Shown: positions 1 to 7,619 of the stretch, piece by piece
Position numbering within the stretch: position 1 is the stretch's first letter
Layout of the letters: the number at the start of each line of letters is the position of its first letter
Assembly (NCBI GenBank): GCA_023248495.1
Contig: JAHFEK010000027.1
Span: 1-33,435, forward strand
Direction of reading: 5' to 3'
DNA: 33,435 nucleotides
From: Nitrospinales bacterium
Lineage (GTDB): Bacteria > Nitrospinota_A > UBA7883 > JACRGQ01
Program-made: the position numbers and the translations under genes
Notes under the pieces: model-generated
What the model was told of the DNA's origin: nothing
Databases searched by the model: none
Seen by the model: only the letters and a program-made list of their open reading frames with translations

Positions 1-16
1 CAGAGTCTGTCGGAAG

Positions 17-79
17 ACCGGGGAAACTTATCTACCGAACATGGTGTCTCCCATGAGTGTCTCATCAGTTTTCCCCGGT
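17..79. repeat. Inverted-repeat remnant, possible insertion-sequence end
   Basis: ACCGGGGAAA (17-26) is the exact reverse complement of TTTCCCCGGT (70-79). The heptamer GTGTCTC occurs at 44-50 and 57-63, and again at 117-123. Repeated short motifs inside an inverted repeat resemble the multi-site ends of some insertion sequences. No transposase gene is present, so this is at most a remnant. The link to an insertion sequence is inference. Confidence 0.35.
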
Positions 80-116
80 TTCCACTTAATGAAATTCTAC
101 GATTTCCAAGATACAA

Positions 117-240
117 GTGTCTCAGTTTGAAATTAATGTTTGAATGGAACATGAGATTGCTTCGTTAACACTCGCAATGACAACTATTTGTCATTGCGAG
201 GCCATCGAAGATGGCCGCGGCAATCCCAAACTGAGATACC
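117..240 (+). repeat. Dispersed palindromic repeat, copy A (REP/MITE-like)
   Basis: This is a nested imperfect palindrome. The outer arms are CTCAGTTT (121-128) and AAACTGAG (228-235). Further in are GATTGC and GCAATC, and the inner arms CTCGCAATGACA (171-182) and TGTCATTGCGAG (189-200) are exact complements around a 6-base loop. The core at 153-236 matches a second copy on the opposite strand at 7524-7602. It has no coding content. Two diverged copies in intergenic DNA fit a non-autonomous palindromic element. Confidence 0.75.
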
Positions 241-317
241 ACCGAATGGGGCCGGGTCTTGCTTTATAGCAATTGGAGAGGCGTAAAGATGAAGAGAGCT
301 TTGATAATGTTTCTGGG

Positions 318-336
318 TGCCGGGTCAAGCCTGGCA
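318..336. repeat. Short REP-like hairpin
   Basis: TGCCGGG, a TCAAG loop and CCTGGCA form a 7-bp stem with one G-T pair. This is the common form of extragenic palindromes. The rest of 241-480 shows no gene; it contains only the leader of the next gene. Confidence 0.35.
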
Positions 337-488
337 TGACGCCGCGTTGCTTTACCACGGCGAAGTTTCGCCTTCGGTTCGCACTTTGAGGTCAAAAGCG
401 GGTTAGCGGTTGATTTTGGGGCGGGGATAAAATAGCATCTTCTTTTACCGTTTTACCCGTAACCTTTAACGAAACCCGGGGGTGCATC

Positions 489-1067
489 ATTAGCAGCGAA
501 AAAATTGCCGTAGCCTGCGATCACGGCGGGGTCGGGATGAAAAAATTCGTCGTGGAACTCCTTGAAAAGCGGGGTTACGAAGTGGACGATCTCGGCACCA
601 ATTCCACCGACTCGGTGGATTATCCGGACTACGGACACGTGGTGGCGGAGCGTATCGCTTCCGGCCAGAACCAACGCGCGGTGCTCATCTGCGGCACCGG
701 CATCGGTATGAGCATCACGGCCAACCGCCACCAGGGGGTTCGCGCCGCGCTTTGCAACGATCTCTATTCGGCCCGGATGAGCCGCCTGCACAACGATGCC
801 AACGTGTTGGTCATCGGCGGCCGCGTCATCGGCCCGGCGGTGGCGGAAGAGATCGTCATGACGTGGCTCACCACCGATTTTGAGGGGGGCCGCCACGCCC
901 GCCGCCTGGAAAAAATCGATACGGCCCATGTGGAAAACGTGGTGAAAAAAGTGGTGACGCATTATCTCGACAAGCATCACGAAGTGGACAGCAAGGCCGT
1001 GGAAAAGATGATTCACGATGCGGTGAACCAAATATTGAACAACAAAAAAGAAGACAACAATAAGTAA
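489..1067 (+). CDS. rpiB: Ribose-5-phosphate isomerase B, probable ATT start
   Basis: RpiB interconverts ribose 5-phosphate and ribulose 5-phosphate in the cytoplasmic pentose phosphate pathway. The protein shows the family's ACDHGG motif near the N-terminus, the [10 protein letters not shown] loop with the catalytic cysteine, the SRLHNDAN segment and an EGGRH motif near the domain end. The first ATG (537) would delete ACDHGG, which carries the substrate-binding Asp-His. The frame is open upstream but contains no ATG, GTG or TTG. ATT at 489 follows GGGGGTG (478-484) at a normal distance, so a rare ATT start is the best reading; ATC at 486 is the alternative. At about 192 residues it is roughly 40 longer than E. 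coli RpiB, because of a charged C-terminal tail rich in His, Lys and Asn. glyA follows after 17 bases and probably shares its transcript. The function is secure; the start is inferred. Confidence 0.88.
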   Translation: MSSEKIAVACDHGGVGMKKFVVELLEKRGYEVDDLGTNSTDSVDYPDYGHVVAERIASGQNQRAVLICGTGIGMSITANRHQGVRAALCNDLYSARMSRLHNDANVLVIGGRVIGPAVAEEIVMTWLTTDFEGGRHARRLEKIDTAHVENVVKKVVTHYLDKHHEVDSKAVEKMIHDAVNQILNNKKEDNNK

Positions 1068-1084
1068 TTAAAGGAAGGGGCATC

Positions 1085-2320
1085 ATGTCCGAACTTGCCA
1101 AAACCGACCCGGAAATTTTTAAGGCCATCCAGGACGAAACCGGACGCCAGGCGCACACGCTGGAGATGATCGCCAGCGAGAATTTCGTCTCCGAGGCGGT
1201 GCTGGAAGCGCAAGGCTCGGTGCTCACCAACAAGTACGCGGAAGGGTATCCCGGCAGGCGGTACTACGGCGGCTGCGAGTTCGTCGACGTGGCGGAGCAG
1301 ATCGCCATCGACCGCGCCAAGCAGCTTTTCGGCGTTGACCACGCCAACGTGCAGCCGCATTCCGGTTCGCAGGCCAATACCGCCATTTTTCTCGCCGCGC
1401 TGAAGCCGGGTGACACCATATTGGGGATGAACCTCTCGCATGGCGGACACCTCACGCACGGCCACCCGCTCAACATATCGGGCCGCCTCTACAAGATCGC
1501 CGCCTACGGCGTGAACCGCGACACCGAGCAGGTCGATTACGACGAGCTGTTGAAGCTGGCGAAGGAGCACCGCCCGAAGCTCATCATCGCCGGATGGAGC
1601 GCCTATCCGCGCGTGCTCGATTTCGCCGCCTTCCGCCGCGTCGCCGACGAAGTGGGGGCGATGCTGATGACCGATATGGCGCATTTCGCCGGCCTCGTGG
1701 CGGCGGGACTGCACCCCAGCCCGGTGCCGCATTCCGATTTCGTGACCACCACCACGCACAAGACGTTGCGCGGCCCGCGCGGCGGCATGAGCATGTGCCG
1801 CGCGCAATATGCCAAAGATCTTGATACCGCCGTCTTCCCCGGCATACAGGGGGGGCCGCTCATGCACGTTATCGCGGCAAAGGCGGTCGCGTTCAAAGAG
1901 GCTCTCCAGCCGTCCTTCAAGGCGTACCAGCAGCAGATATTGAAAAATGCCAAGGCGCTGGGCGAGGAATTGACCGCGCAGGGTTTCCGCCTCGTGTCGG
2001 GAGGCACCGATGTGCATTTGGTGCTGGTCGATCTCCGTCCGAAAAAGATAACCGGCAAGGTGGCGCAGCACGCATTGGAAGAAGCGGGCATCACCGTGAA
2101 TAAAAACACCATCCCGTTTGATCCGGAAAAGCCGATGGTCACCAGCGGCGTCCGTATCGGCACCCCCGCGCTTACCACCCGCGGCATGAAAGAAGGGCAG
2201 ATGCGCCAAATCGCCAAATGGATCGGTGAAACGCTGGATGCGCCGGATAACGCCGCCGACGTCCGCAAAAAGGTGGAAGCGCTTTCAAGGGAATTCCCGC
2301 TCTACGCCAACCGGCTGTAG
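1085..2320 (+). CDS. glyA: Serine hydroxymethyltransferase
   Basis: GlyA is a cytoplasmic PLP enzyme that converts serine and tetrahydrofolate to glycine and 5,10-methylene-tetrahydrofolate. It is the main entry to one-carbon units for purines and thymidylate. The 411-residue length is typical. Visible motifs are the ASENF segment near residue 30, [15 protein letters not shown], the HSGSQAN loop, [10 protein letters not shown], and [14 protein letters not shown] with the PLP lysine at K226. The ATG has a good ribosome site (AAGGAAGGGG) 5 to 6 bases upstream. It sits between rpiB and nrdR on the same strand with short gaps, which suggests one operon. Nothing is missing. Confidence 0.97.
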   Translation: MSELAKTDPEIFKAIQDETGRQAHTLEMIASENFVSEAVLEAQGSVLTNKYAEGYPGRRYYGGCEFVDVAEQIAIDRAKQLFGVDHANVQPHSGSQANTAIFLAALKPGDTILGMNLSHGGHLTHGHPLNISGRLYKIAAYGVNRDTEQVDYDELLKLAKEHRPKLIIAGWSAYPRVLDFAAFRRVADEVGAMLMTDMAHFAGLVAAGLHPSPVPHSDFVTTTTHKTLRGPRGGMSMCRAQYAKDLDTAVFPGIQGGPLMHVIAAKAVAFKEALQPSFKAYQQQILKNAKALGEELTAQGFRLVSGGTDVHLVLVDLRPKKITGKVAQHALEEAGITVNKNTIPFDPEKPMVTSGVRIGTPALTTRGMKEGQMRQIAKWIGETLDAPDNAADVRKKVEALSREFPLYANRL

Positions 2321-2390
2321 CCGGGGATCGGCAAACGATGATGAAGCGCCCGGCGGCAATTGGCCGCGCGGCCGGGCAAAGGAGTGCGAG

Positions 2391-2849
2391 ATGAAATGTC
2401 CCTTTTGCGGTAACACCGAAAACAAGGTGGTCGACTCGCGCGTGAGCAAGGAAGGCGACATCATCCGCCGCCGCCGCGAGTGCGACAAGTGCGGTGACCG
2501 GTTCACCACCCACGAACGGATCGAGGAGATGCTGCCGCTCATCATCAAGAAAGACGGCCGCCGCGAGGAATTCGACCGCGAGAAGATACGCAAGGGGCTG
2601 GACAAAGCCTTCGAGAAGCGGCAAGTGGGCGTGGAGCAGAAAGAGGCCATCATCGACCGGGTGACCAAACGGCTGCGGGATCTGGGTGAAAAGGAAATCA
2701 AGAGCGCCGTCATCGGGCAGGCGATCATGGATGAGCTGAAAAATACGGACGAGGTGGCCTATGTGCGGTTCGCTTCGGTATACCGGTCGTTCCGCGATGT
2801 GAACGAGTTTATGGCCGAGCTTAATAAACTGCTGGGGGAAAAGAATTAA
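2391..2849 (+). CDS. nrdR: Transcriptional repressor NrdR
   Basis: NrdR is an ATP/dATP-sensing repressor of ribonucleotide reductase genes. The 152-residue protein has the N-terminal zinc ribbon with Cys3, Cys6, Cys31 and Cys34 (CPFC and CDKC), the RRRREC segment, and an ATP-cone domain from about residue 49 to 139. The reading frame is open further upstream, but ATG 2391 starts exactly at the zinc ribbon (MKCPFCG) and is preceded by AAAGGAG, so it is the chosen start. The stop shares one base with the next ATG (TAATG), which suggests translational coupling to the siroheme gene. No ribonucleotide reductase gene lies in the window, so its targets are elsewhere. Confidence 0.96.
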   Translation: MKCPFCGNTENKVVDSRVSKEGDIIRRRRECDKCGDRFTTHERIEEMLPLIIKKDGRREEFDREKIRKGLDKAFEKRQVGVEQKEAIIDRVTKRLRDLGEKEIKSAVIGQAIMDELKNTDEVAYVRFASVYRSFRDVNEFMAELNKLLGEKN

Positions 2850-3478
2850 TGCCCCGTTTCTATCCGATGATGCTTGACCTGCGGGGGAAGCGTTGCGTGG
2901 TGGCGGGTGGCGGCGAGGTGGCCGCCCGCAAGGTGGAGTCGCTGGCGGAATGCGGCGCGAACGTGACCATGATCGCCCCGGCGATAGATCCGTCGCTAAA
3001 GCCGCTTATCGACAGTGGCGTGGTGACGCACTTCGCGCGGGGCTATGTCGCGGGCGACCTTCAGGGGGCGGCGCTCGCCATCGCCAGCACCGATAACGAA
3101 GCGGTGAACCGCGCCGTATACGCCGATGCGAACGCGCTGGGCATCCCGGTCAACGTGGTGGATGTGCCGGATCTTTGCACCTTCATTGTGCCAGCGGTCG
3201 TCGAACAGGGGGACCTGACCATCGCCATTTCCACCTCCGGCAAAAGCCCCGCGATGGCCAAGCGGATACGCAAGGAGATGCAACAACACTTCGGCCCGGA
3301 ATACGGTGCAATGCTCCAACTGCTCGGCGAGGTGCGGCAACTGGCCCAGGCGCGGGAAAAGGATTTAGACCGCCGTATGAAGTTGATGACCGCCATCGTG
3401 AACAGCGGCTTGCTGGAGCGGCTGCGCGGCGGCGCACGGCCCACCGCGGAAGAAATATTCAAGGAATTCGCCGGATGA
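2849..3478 (+). CDS. Precorrin-2 dehydrogenase / sirohydrochlorin ferrochelatase (Met8p/CysG-N type)
   Basis: This 209-residue cytoplasmic protein matches the N-terminal module of CysG and yeast Met8p. That module oxidises precorrin-2 to sirohydrochlorin with NAD+ and may insert iron to give siroheme. It has the NAD-binding GGGEVAARKVE segment (residues 20-30), the conserved VVD with Asp105 at the position of the catalytic Asp104 of E. coli CysG, and the helical TSGKSPAMAKRIRKE segment of the dimerisation domain. The methyltransferase half of CysG is absent, so SUMT activity must be encoded elsewhere. It overlaps nrdR by one base and the following membrane-protein gene by four. A siroheme-dependent reductase is encoded at 7620-8312, giving the product a plausible user nearby. 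Confidence 0.92.
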   Translation: MPRFYPMMLDLRGKRCVVAGGGEVAARKVESLAECGANVTMIAPAIDPSLKPLIDSGVVTHFARGYVAGDLQGAALAIASTDNEAVNRAVYADANALGIPVNVVDVPDLCTFIVPAVVEQGDLTIAISTSGKSPAMAKRIRKEMQQHFGPEYGAMLQLLGEVRQLAQAREKDLDRRMKLMTAIVNSGLLERLRGGARPTAEEIFKEFAG

Positions 3479-4266
3479 AGACATTGCTCACTTTGGCGCT
3501 CTTTTGCTACTTTTTGGCGATGCTGAAATTTTTCATGCACCTCGCCGTGCGGCGGCAATTTTTTCACGCGCTGGCGGTCATCATGGCGCTGATTGGGTTT
3601 GGGCTGCACACGGCGGGCCTGATGGCCATTTCGGCCAAGACCGGCCACGGTCCCTACACCACCCCTTTTGAATATACCTCGTTCTTCGCTTGGACCACCA
3701 TGGCGGTGCTGCTGGTGTTTGCCGTATTTCTCCGCCGCATCGCGTCGGTCGGCGCGTTTGTTTCGCCGCTGGCGTTTCTTTTGATGGCCTATTCCATGTT
3801 GCTGCCGGAAGAGAGCGGCGGGGGGCAGGTGCGGGCCTTCTGGCTCACCATGCACTACACCGTTTCGTTTTTGGCGCTCTCGTCGTTCATCGTGGTGTTT
3901 GCCGCCAGCGCCATGTATCTCATCCAGGAGAACGAACTGAAACATCACCGTTTCAGCGGCCTGTTCAAGCGGATGCCGGATCTGGACACTCTCGATCTTT
4001 TGCTGAACCGGGCGTTGGTGTTCGGCTTCCCGCTGATCAGCGTTGGCGTTTTGAGCGGCATGATCTGGGCCAACAAGCTGTTTGGTTCGCTTTTGGGGCC
4101 GAAGCCGGCGCGGGTGCTGCCGATTATTGTCGTCTGGTTCGTCTATGCCCTTCTCATGTTCGGGCGCACCGTTATCGGTTGGCGCGGCCATACAATCGCC
4201 TTGGTGGGACTGGGGGGGTTCGCGTTGGCGGCCATGGCGGTCGGCTTTCATCTCGCGGTGCGCTAA
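3475..4266 (+). CDS. CcsA/HemX-like cytochrome c assembly membrane protein
   Basis: This 263-residue integral membrane protein has about eight hydrophobic segments. It resembles the HemX/CcsA group, which is involved in haem handling or c-type cytochrome maturation. It keeps the SGMIWAN segment (195-200), the WFVYALLMFGRTVIGWRGH stretch in the last third, and membrane-facing histidines H45 and H127. The tryptophan-rich WxWDPKE haem-handling loop expected after IWAN is replaced by GSLLGPKPARVLP, so this is either a HemX-type protein without CcsA chemistry or a diverged one. Its ATG overlaps the stop of the siroheme gene (ATGA). In many related genomes this pair leads into hemA and hemC; here the next gene is a signalling protein instead. 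The family call is firm, the exact role is not. Confidence 0.8.
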   Translation: MKTLLTLALFCYFLAMLKFFMHLAVRRQFFHALAVIMALIGFGLHTAGLMAISAKTGHGPYTTPFEYTSFFAWTTMAVLLVFAVFLRRIASVGAFVSPLAFLLMAYSMLLPEESGGGQVRAFWLTMHYTVSFLALSSFIVVFAASAMYLIQENELKHHRFSGLFKRMPDLDTLDLLLNRALVFGFPLISVGVLSGMIWANKLFGSLLGPKPARVLPIIVVWFVYALLMFGRTVIGWRGHTIALVGLGGFALAAMAVGFHLAVR

Positions 4267-4332
4267 TTTTCCATTTCGCGCTATAATCGGCGGGGCAGTG
4301 CAGGGTGTATTGAAAGGGGCCATTCCGGAAAC

Positions 4333-5580
4333 ATGGAAAGTATCCTTCTGATTGAAGAAAACGCGGCATTTGCCCGCGTGATCTCCGCCAAGTTGCACAG
4401 CGAGGCCGGGTGCCACACCGTGACGGCCGCCGGCTTTGACGAGGCGCGCCGCCTGCTGGAATCCGGCGCCGAAGATATCATCATGGCGGTCACCGGCTTC
4501 TCCGTTGCGGGCTCGCGGGACGGCGCCGCGGTGGATTATCTGCTCTCCAGAAAAATCCCCACCATCGTGCTATGCGAAAAGTACGATGAAACGATACGCC
4601 AACGGCTGGCGGACAAGGTGGTGGTGGATTTGCTGCTGAAGCGGACGACGGAAGATCTTAATGTGTTGGCCGCCGCCGTGCGCCGCGTACTGGGCAACCG
4701 CAGCCTCAAGATTCTGTTGGTGGACGATGCCGCCCCGTACCGCGTGGCTATGCGCGAGATGTTGGAAACCCAGCTCTACACGGTGATCGAAGCGGCGGAC
4801 GGTCAAGAGGGGCTGGATCAACTGGAAAAGCACCCCGATGTTAAAATCATCGTGACCGATTATTACATGCCGGTGATGGACGGCTTCGAGTTTGTCACCC
4901 GCGTGCGGAAAAAGCATAAACGGGAGAAGCTTGCCATCATCGTTCTCTCCGGCGCGCGGGAGGAAGATGTGGCGGCGAAGTTCCTCAAGTTCGGCGCCAA
5001 CGATTTTATTAAAAAGCCGTTTTCCAGCGAAGAGTTTAATTGGCGGATCAACCTCAACGCCGACCATCTGGAACTGATGGATCAGTTGCGGCGGACGGCG
5101 AACACCGATTATTTGACCGGTCTTTTAAACCGCCGCGCCTTTTACTCCGCGGCGGGGCGGCTATTTTTCGAAGCGGTGGCGCACGGGCAGGAACTGGGGG
5201 TGGCGATGCTGGACATCGACCATTTCAAGAAGGTGAACGACACCCACGGCCACGATGCGGGCGATGTGGCTATCAAGGATTTGGCCGCCTTGTTGACGTT
5301 GCACCTGCCAGCCGCGGACGCGATAGCCCGCTTTGGCGGGGAGGAATTTTGCGTGTTGGCGCGGGGAAAAAATCCGGCGGCGGTGGAAGAGATGTTTGAA
5401 TCGGCCCGGAAAGCGGTCGAGGCCGCGGTAACGCGCCATGGCGACGTTACATTTCGCTTCACCGTGTCGATCGGTGTCTGCGTCAAGCCCCAGGCCACGC
5501 TGGAGGAAGCCATCACGCGGGCGGACGCGCTGTTGTACGAGGCCAAGAACGGCGGCCGCAACCGGGTTTGCGCCGGCTGA
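4333..5580 (+). CDS. Response regulator with two receiver domains and a GGDEF diguanylate cyclase (PleD-like layout)
   Basis: The protein probably makes cyclic di-GMP from two GTP under control of phosphorylation. Residues 1-120 form a receiver-like domain that has lost its key residues: the phospho-acceptor site reads IIMAVTG and the LLIEEN start lacks the usual Asp. Residues 125-245 form an intact receiver with D131/D132, phospho-acceptor D176 (VTDYYMP), S206 and K228 (IKKPF). Residues 255-413 form the GGDEF domain with RFGGEEF (333-339), which fits an active cyclase. The upstream inhibitory RxxD site is not conserved, because the Arg position is Pro. In Caulobacter PleD it is the first receiver that is phosphorylated; here only the second could be. 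The 66-base leader contains TATAAT at 4282-4287 but no convincing -35 box. No partner kinase is adjacent. Confidence 0.92.
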   Translation: MESILLIEENAAFARVISAKLHSEAGCHTVTAAGFDEARRLLESGAEDIIMAVTGFSVAGSRDGAAVDYLLSRKIPTIVLCEKYDETIRQRLADKVVVDLLLKRTTEDLNVLAAAVRRVLGNRSLKILLVDDAAPYRVAMREMLETQLYTVIEAADGQEGLDQLEKHPDVKIIVTDYYMPVMDGFEFVTRVRKKHKREKLAIIVLSGAREEDVAAKFLKFGANDFIKKPFSSEEFNWRINLNADHLELMDQLRRTANTDYLTGLLNRRAFYSAAGRLFFEAVAHGQELGVAMLDIDHFKKVNDTHGHDAGDVAIKDLAALLTLHLPAADAIARFGGEEFCVLARGKNPAAVEEMFESARKAVEAAVTRHGDVTFRFTVSIGVCVKPQATLEEAITRADALLYEAKNGGRNRVCAG

Positions 5581-5667
5581 CACGCCGGATACGCATAACG
5601 TCCCCGCTCAAGGGGATGAACACAAGCAGGACTTAACATAACGCGCATAATCATAATGGAGGTTTAC

Positions 5668-6255
5668 ATGAAAAAAGTTTTGGCATTGCTCATGGTTCTC
5701 ATTATCGGCGGAGCGGGCCGGGCCGCGGCGGCGACCTACGTTCTGGACAAGTCGCACTGCAATATCGGCTTCTCCGTCAAGCATCTGGTTATTTCCAACG
5801 TGAAGGGGAAATTCGACGATTTTGAAGGCAGCTTTGACTTTGACGAAGCCAAGAAGGGCCTCAACAGCGCCCAAGCGGCCATCAAGACGGCCAGCATCAA
5901 CAGCGGCGATCCCAAGCGCGACGACCATCTCCGCTCGCCTGATTTTTTCGACGCGGAAAAATTTCCCGAAATTACCTTTGCGTTAAAAAACAGCCGGTCC
6001 CTTGGCGGCGGCAAAATGCAGGTCACCGGCGATCTTACCATTCGCGGCGTTACCAAAGCGGTGACCCTGACGGGTGAATTTCTGGGTACCGCCAACGACC
6101 CGTGGGGAAACAAGCGCGCCGGGTTCACCGCGGAAGGGGAAATCATCCGCGCCGATTACGGCATGGTCTGGAACAAACAGCTTGATGGCGGCGGTTTGGT
6201 GGTGGGCGATAAGGTGAAGCTGCAACTGGAAATCGAAGGGATTTTGAAGAAATAA
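5668..6255 (+). CDS. YceI-family periplasmic lipid/isoprenoid-binding protein
   Basis: This 195-residue exported protein belongs to the YceI family, whose members bind polyisoprenoids or other lipids in a lipocalin-like barrel. A signal peptide covers residues 1 to about 22 (MKKVLALLMVLIIGG, then Ala-rich). The mature part begins TYVLDKSHCNIGFSVKH and contains the family pattern RDDHLRSPDFFDAEKFPEI and LTIRGVTKAVTL. An ATG at 5656 lies inside the ribosome site TGGAGGT (5657-5663), so ATG 5668 is the start. The gene stands alone and ends at a strong terminator. The ligand cannot be told from sequence. Confidence 0.93.
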   Translation: MKKVLALLMVLIIGGAGRAAAATYVLDKSHCNIGFSVKHLVISNVKGKFDDFEGSFDFDEAKKGLNSAQAAIKTASINSGDPKRDDHLRSPDFFDAEKFPEITFALKNSRSLGGGKMQVTGDLTIRGVTKAVTLTGEFLGTANDPWGNKRAGFTAEGEIIRADYGMVWNKQLDGGGLVVGDKVKLQLEIEGILKK

Positions 6256-6263
6256 TCGCCGGC

Positions 6264-6300
6264 GGGGGGAGCGTCATCTCCACCGTTCCCCCCCCTTTTT
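6264..6300 (+). terminator. Rho-independent terminator of the YceI gene
   Basis: GGGGGGAGCG (6264-6273) pairs with CGTTCCCCCC (6284-6293) with one G-T pair, followed by CC and a run of six T. It lies 9 bases after the YceI stop and before the convergent NYN gene end at 6310. Confidence 0.85.
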
Positions 6301-6309
6301 CCACCGCGC

Positions 6310-7227
6310 CTATGGCGCGTCGGTGTTGGCGGAATATTCGGGCAGCTCTTCGTCACCCGCCGGATAGCCGTCATGGTCCGCCGCGGGCCGCCTGTCGGTT
6401 GCCGCGAATCCGCCGCCGCGCTTACGCCCTTCGTTCACCGGCACGATGTTGCGCGCCTCCATCCCTTTTTCCCCCGGTATCAGCTCGAATTCAAAAACGA
6501 TGTCGCGGCTGGGAAGCTCATCGGCCACCGTCTGGTCGCGGAAGTTGTAGAGGTGGGCGAACGCGCTTCCATACGGGGAGGTCGGCTTGCGCGGATCGGT
6601 AACCCACAGGTTGTCCAGCCGGTTTAAAAACCGCATGAATCCGTATCCCTTGTCCTTGAAAAACTTGTTGCAGGTGCCGCGTACTTTGCTCCCCGGCCTG
6701 GCCCATTCGCCGCCGCCTTCTATCGGCAGAAGGCCGGGAATAAGGTAACCGCTCACGAACAGATCGGCTTCCTTTTTCAGATCGTAGGAGACGTTTTTAA
6801 AGGCGACCACCTCGCAGCGCAGCCCCTTGCTTTGCAGTGCGCGGGCCACCTGCACAAAGTCGCCGTCGCCGGTGGCCAGAATGACCTTCTCCATCCCTTC
6901 GGATTGCAGCAGCGCGTCGACGGCCATTTCCAGGTCGGTGTTGGCTTTGCTGTGGCGCACTCCCATTTCGTCGGTGAACCACTTCACTTTTTTCTCGATG
7001 ACCTTGTATCCCCAGTCGCGCAGAGTGGAATAAAAGTCGTTGGTGCCATACCGGTAATTGTTGTCGGTACGCCCTTTTTCCTCGTCAAACACCGCGTACA
7101 CATTCAGCCGCACCGGGTTGTATCCGTCGCGGCTGGCGAATTCGCGCAGCACGTCGAAGCGCATACCGTAGCCGCCTCCCATATTCAGATTGCTCAGATC
7201 CACGTAAACGCCCACAGCTTTAGCCAT
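6310..7227 (-). CDS. NYN-domain (LabA/DUF88) predicted RNase fused to a cold-shock-like domain
   Basis: This 305-residue cytoplasmic protein has an NYN/PIN-like nuclease fold at residues about 4-165. The acidic residues expected for metal-dependent RNA cleavage are visible: D10 (VYVDLSN), D98 and D104 (NTDLEMAVDALL), D121 and D123 (ATGDGDF). Residues about 181-266 look like a cold-shock/OB domain, with GTCNKFFKDKGYGFM where CspA has its RNP1 motif and EKGMEARNIVPV at the end. The tail is polar and probably disordered. Start ATG 7227 has AAAGGAG upstream (minus-strand reading of 7234-7240). The combination suggests an RNA-processing or RNA-decay enzyme that carries its own nucleic-acid grip. 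The substrate is unknown. The nuclease call is family-based; the cold-shock assignment is by eye. Confidence 0.85.
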   Translation of the reverse strand: MAKAVGVYVDLSNLNMGGGYGMRFDVLREFASRDGYNPVRLNVYAVFDEEKGRTDNNYRYGTNDFYSTLRDWGYKVIEKKVKWFTDEMGVRHSKANTDLEMAVDALLQSEGMEKVILATGDGDFVQVARALQSKGLRCEVVAFKNVSYDLKKEADLFVSGYLIPGLLPIEGGGEWARPGSKVRGTCNKFFKDKGYGFMRFLNRLDNLWVTDPRKPTSPYGSAFAHLYNFRDQTVADELPSRDIVFEFELIPGEKGMEARNIVPVNEGRKRGGGFAATDRRPAADHDGYPAGDEELPEYSANTDAP

Positions 7228-7319
7228 AAAAACTCCTTTAAGGATGGCGCAACGGGCAGCGATGAAAACCGGGGCCTCGGCTGGTGGGAAAAAAGACTTG
7301 TCGGGTCGGTGATTATGGA

Positions 7320-7419
7320 GCGCGCTTTGGGGCGCGCCGTCCGGTTTTGTGATTCATTGCTTTCGTCGCGGATTATTGATTTTTGGTTGATTACCGCAAA
7401 CACGGACGGCCGCGTTTGC
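7320..7419 (-). promoter_or_regulatory. Structured leader region upstream of the NYN/cold-shock gene
   Basis: Two hairpins lie between the NYN start and the repeat at 7524. One is GCGCGC (7320-7325) with GCGCGC (7332-7337) around TTTGGG. The other is GCAAAC (7396-7401) with GTTTGC (7414-7419), with CGG and CCG pairing inside it. The flanks are AT-rich. I found no consensus promoter, so a long leader is possible but not shown. The remainder of 7228-7619 holds only the dispersed repeat. Confidence 0.25.
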
Positions 7420-7523
7420 TTATATGTGCGCTGACGATTTCAATGTTCTTAATTGATGATGCTTAACGGTCTAATACTACATCAACCGGAGATATATGCA
7501 AAACGAAGCCTTATTCCCGTGAT

Positions 7524-7602
7524 GCTTCAGTTTGAGAATGCCACAGCCTTCTTCGACGGCTTCGCAATGACAAATCATTGCGGGCGTTAGCGAAACAATC
7601 CT
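7524..7602 (-). repeat. Dispersed palindromic repeat, copy B
   Basis: Read on the minus strand this aligns end to end with 153-236. Both share ATTG-TTCG-TAAC, CGCAATGA, TTTGTCATTGCGA, GCC-TCGAAGA-GGC and TCAAACTGA or its CCAAACTGA variant. Copy B is shorter in the central loop, where about 8 bases are absent. It sits just after the 3' end of the reductase gene at 7620-8312, in transcription order. Confidence 0.75.
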
Positions 7603-7619
7603 CAACCGGGCGCCGCCGC

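Noticed and set aside
1-130. CRISPR-like short repeats (GTGTCTC three times)
   Set aside because: Repeats of 7 bases with irregular spacing of 13 and 60 bases are too short and irregular for CRISPR.
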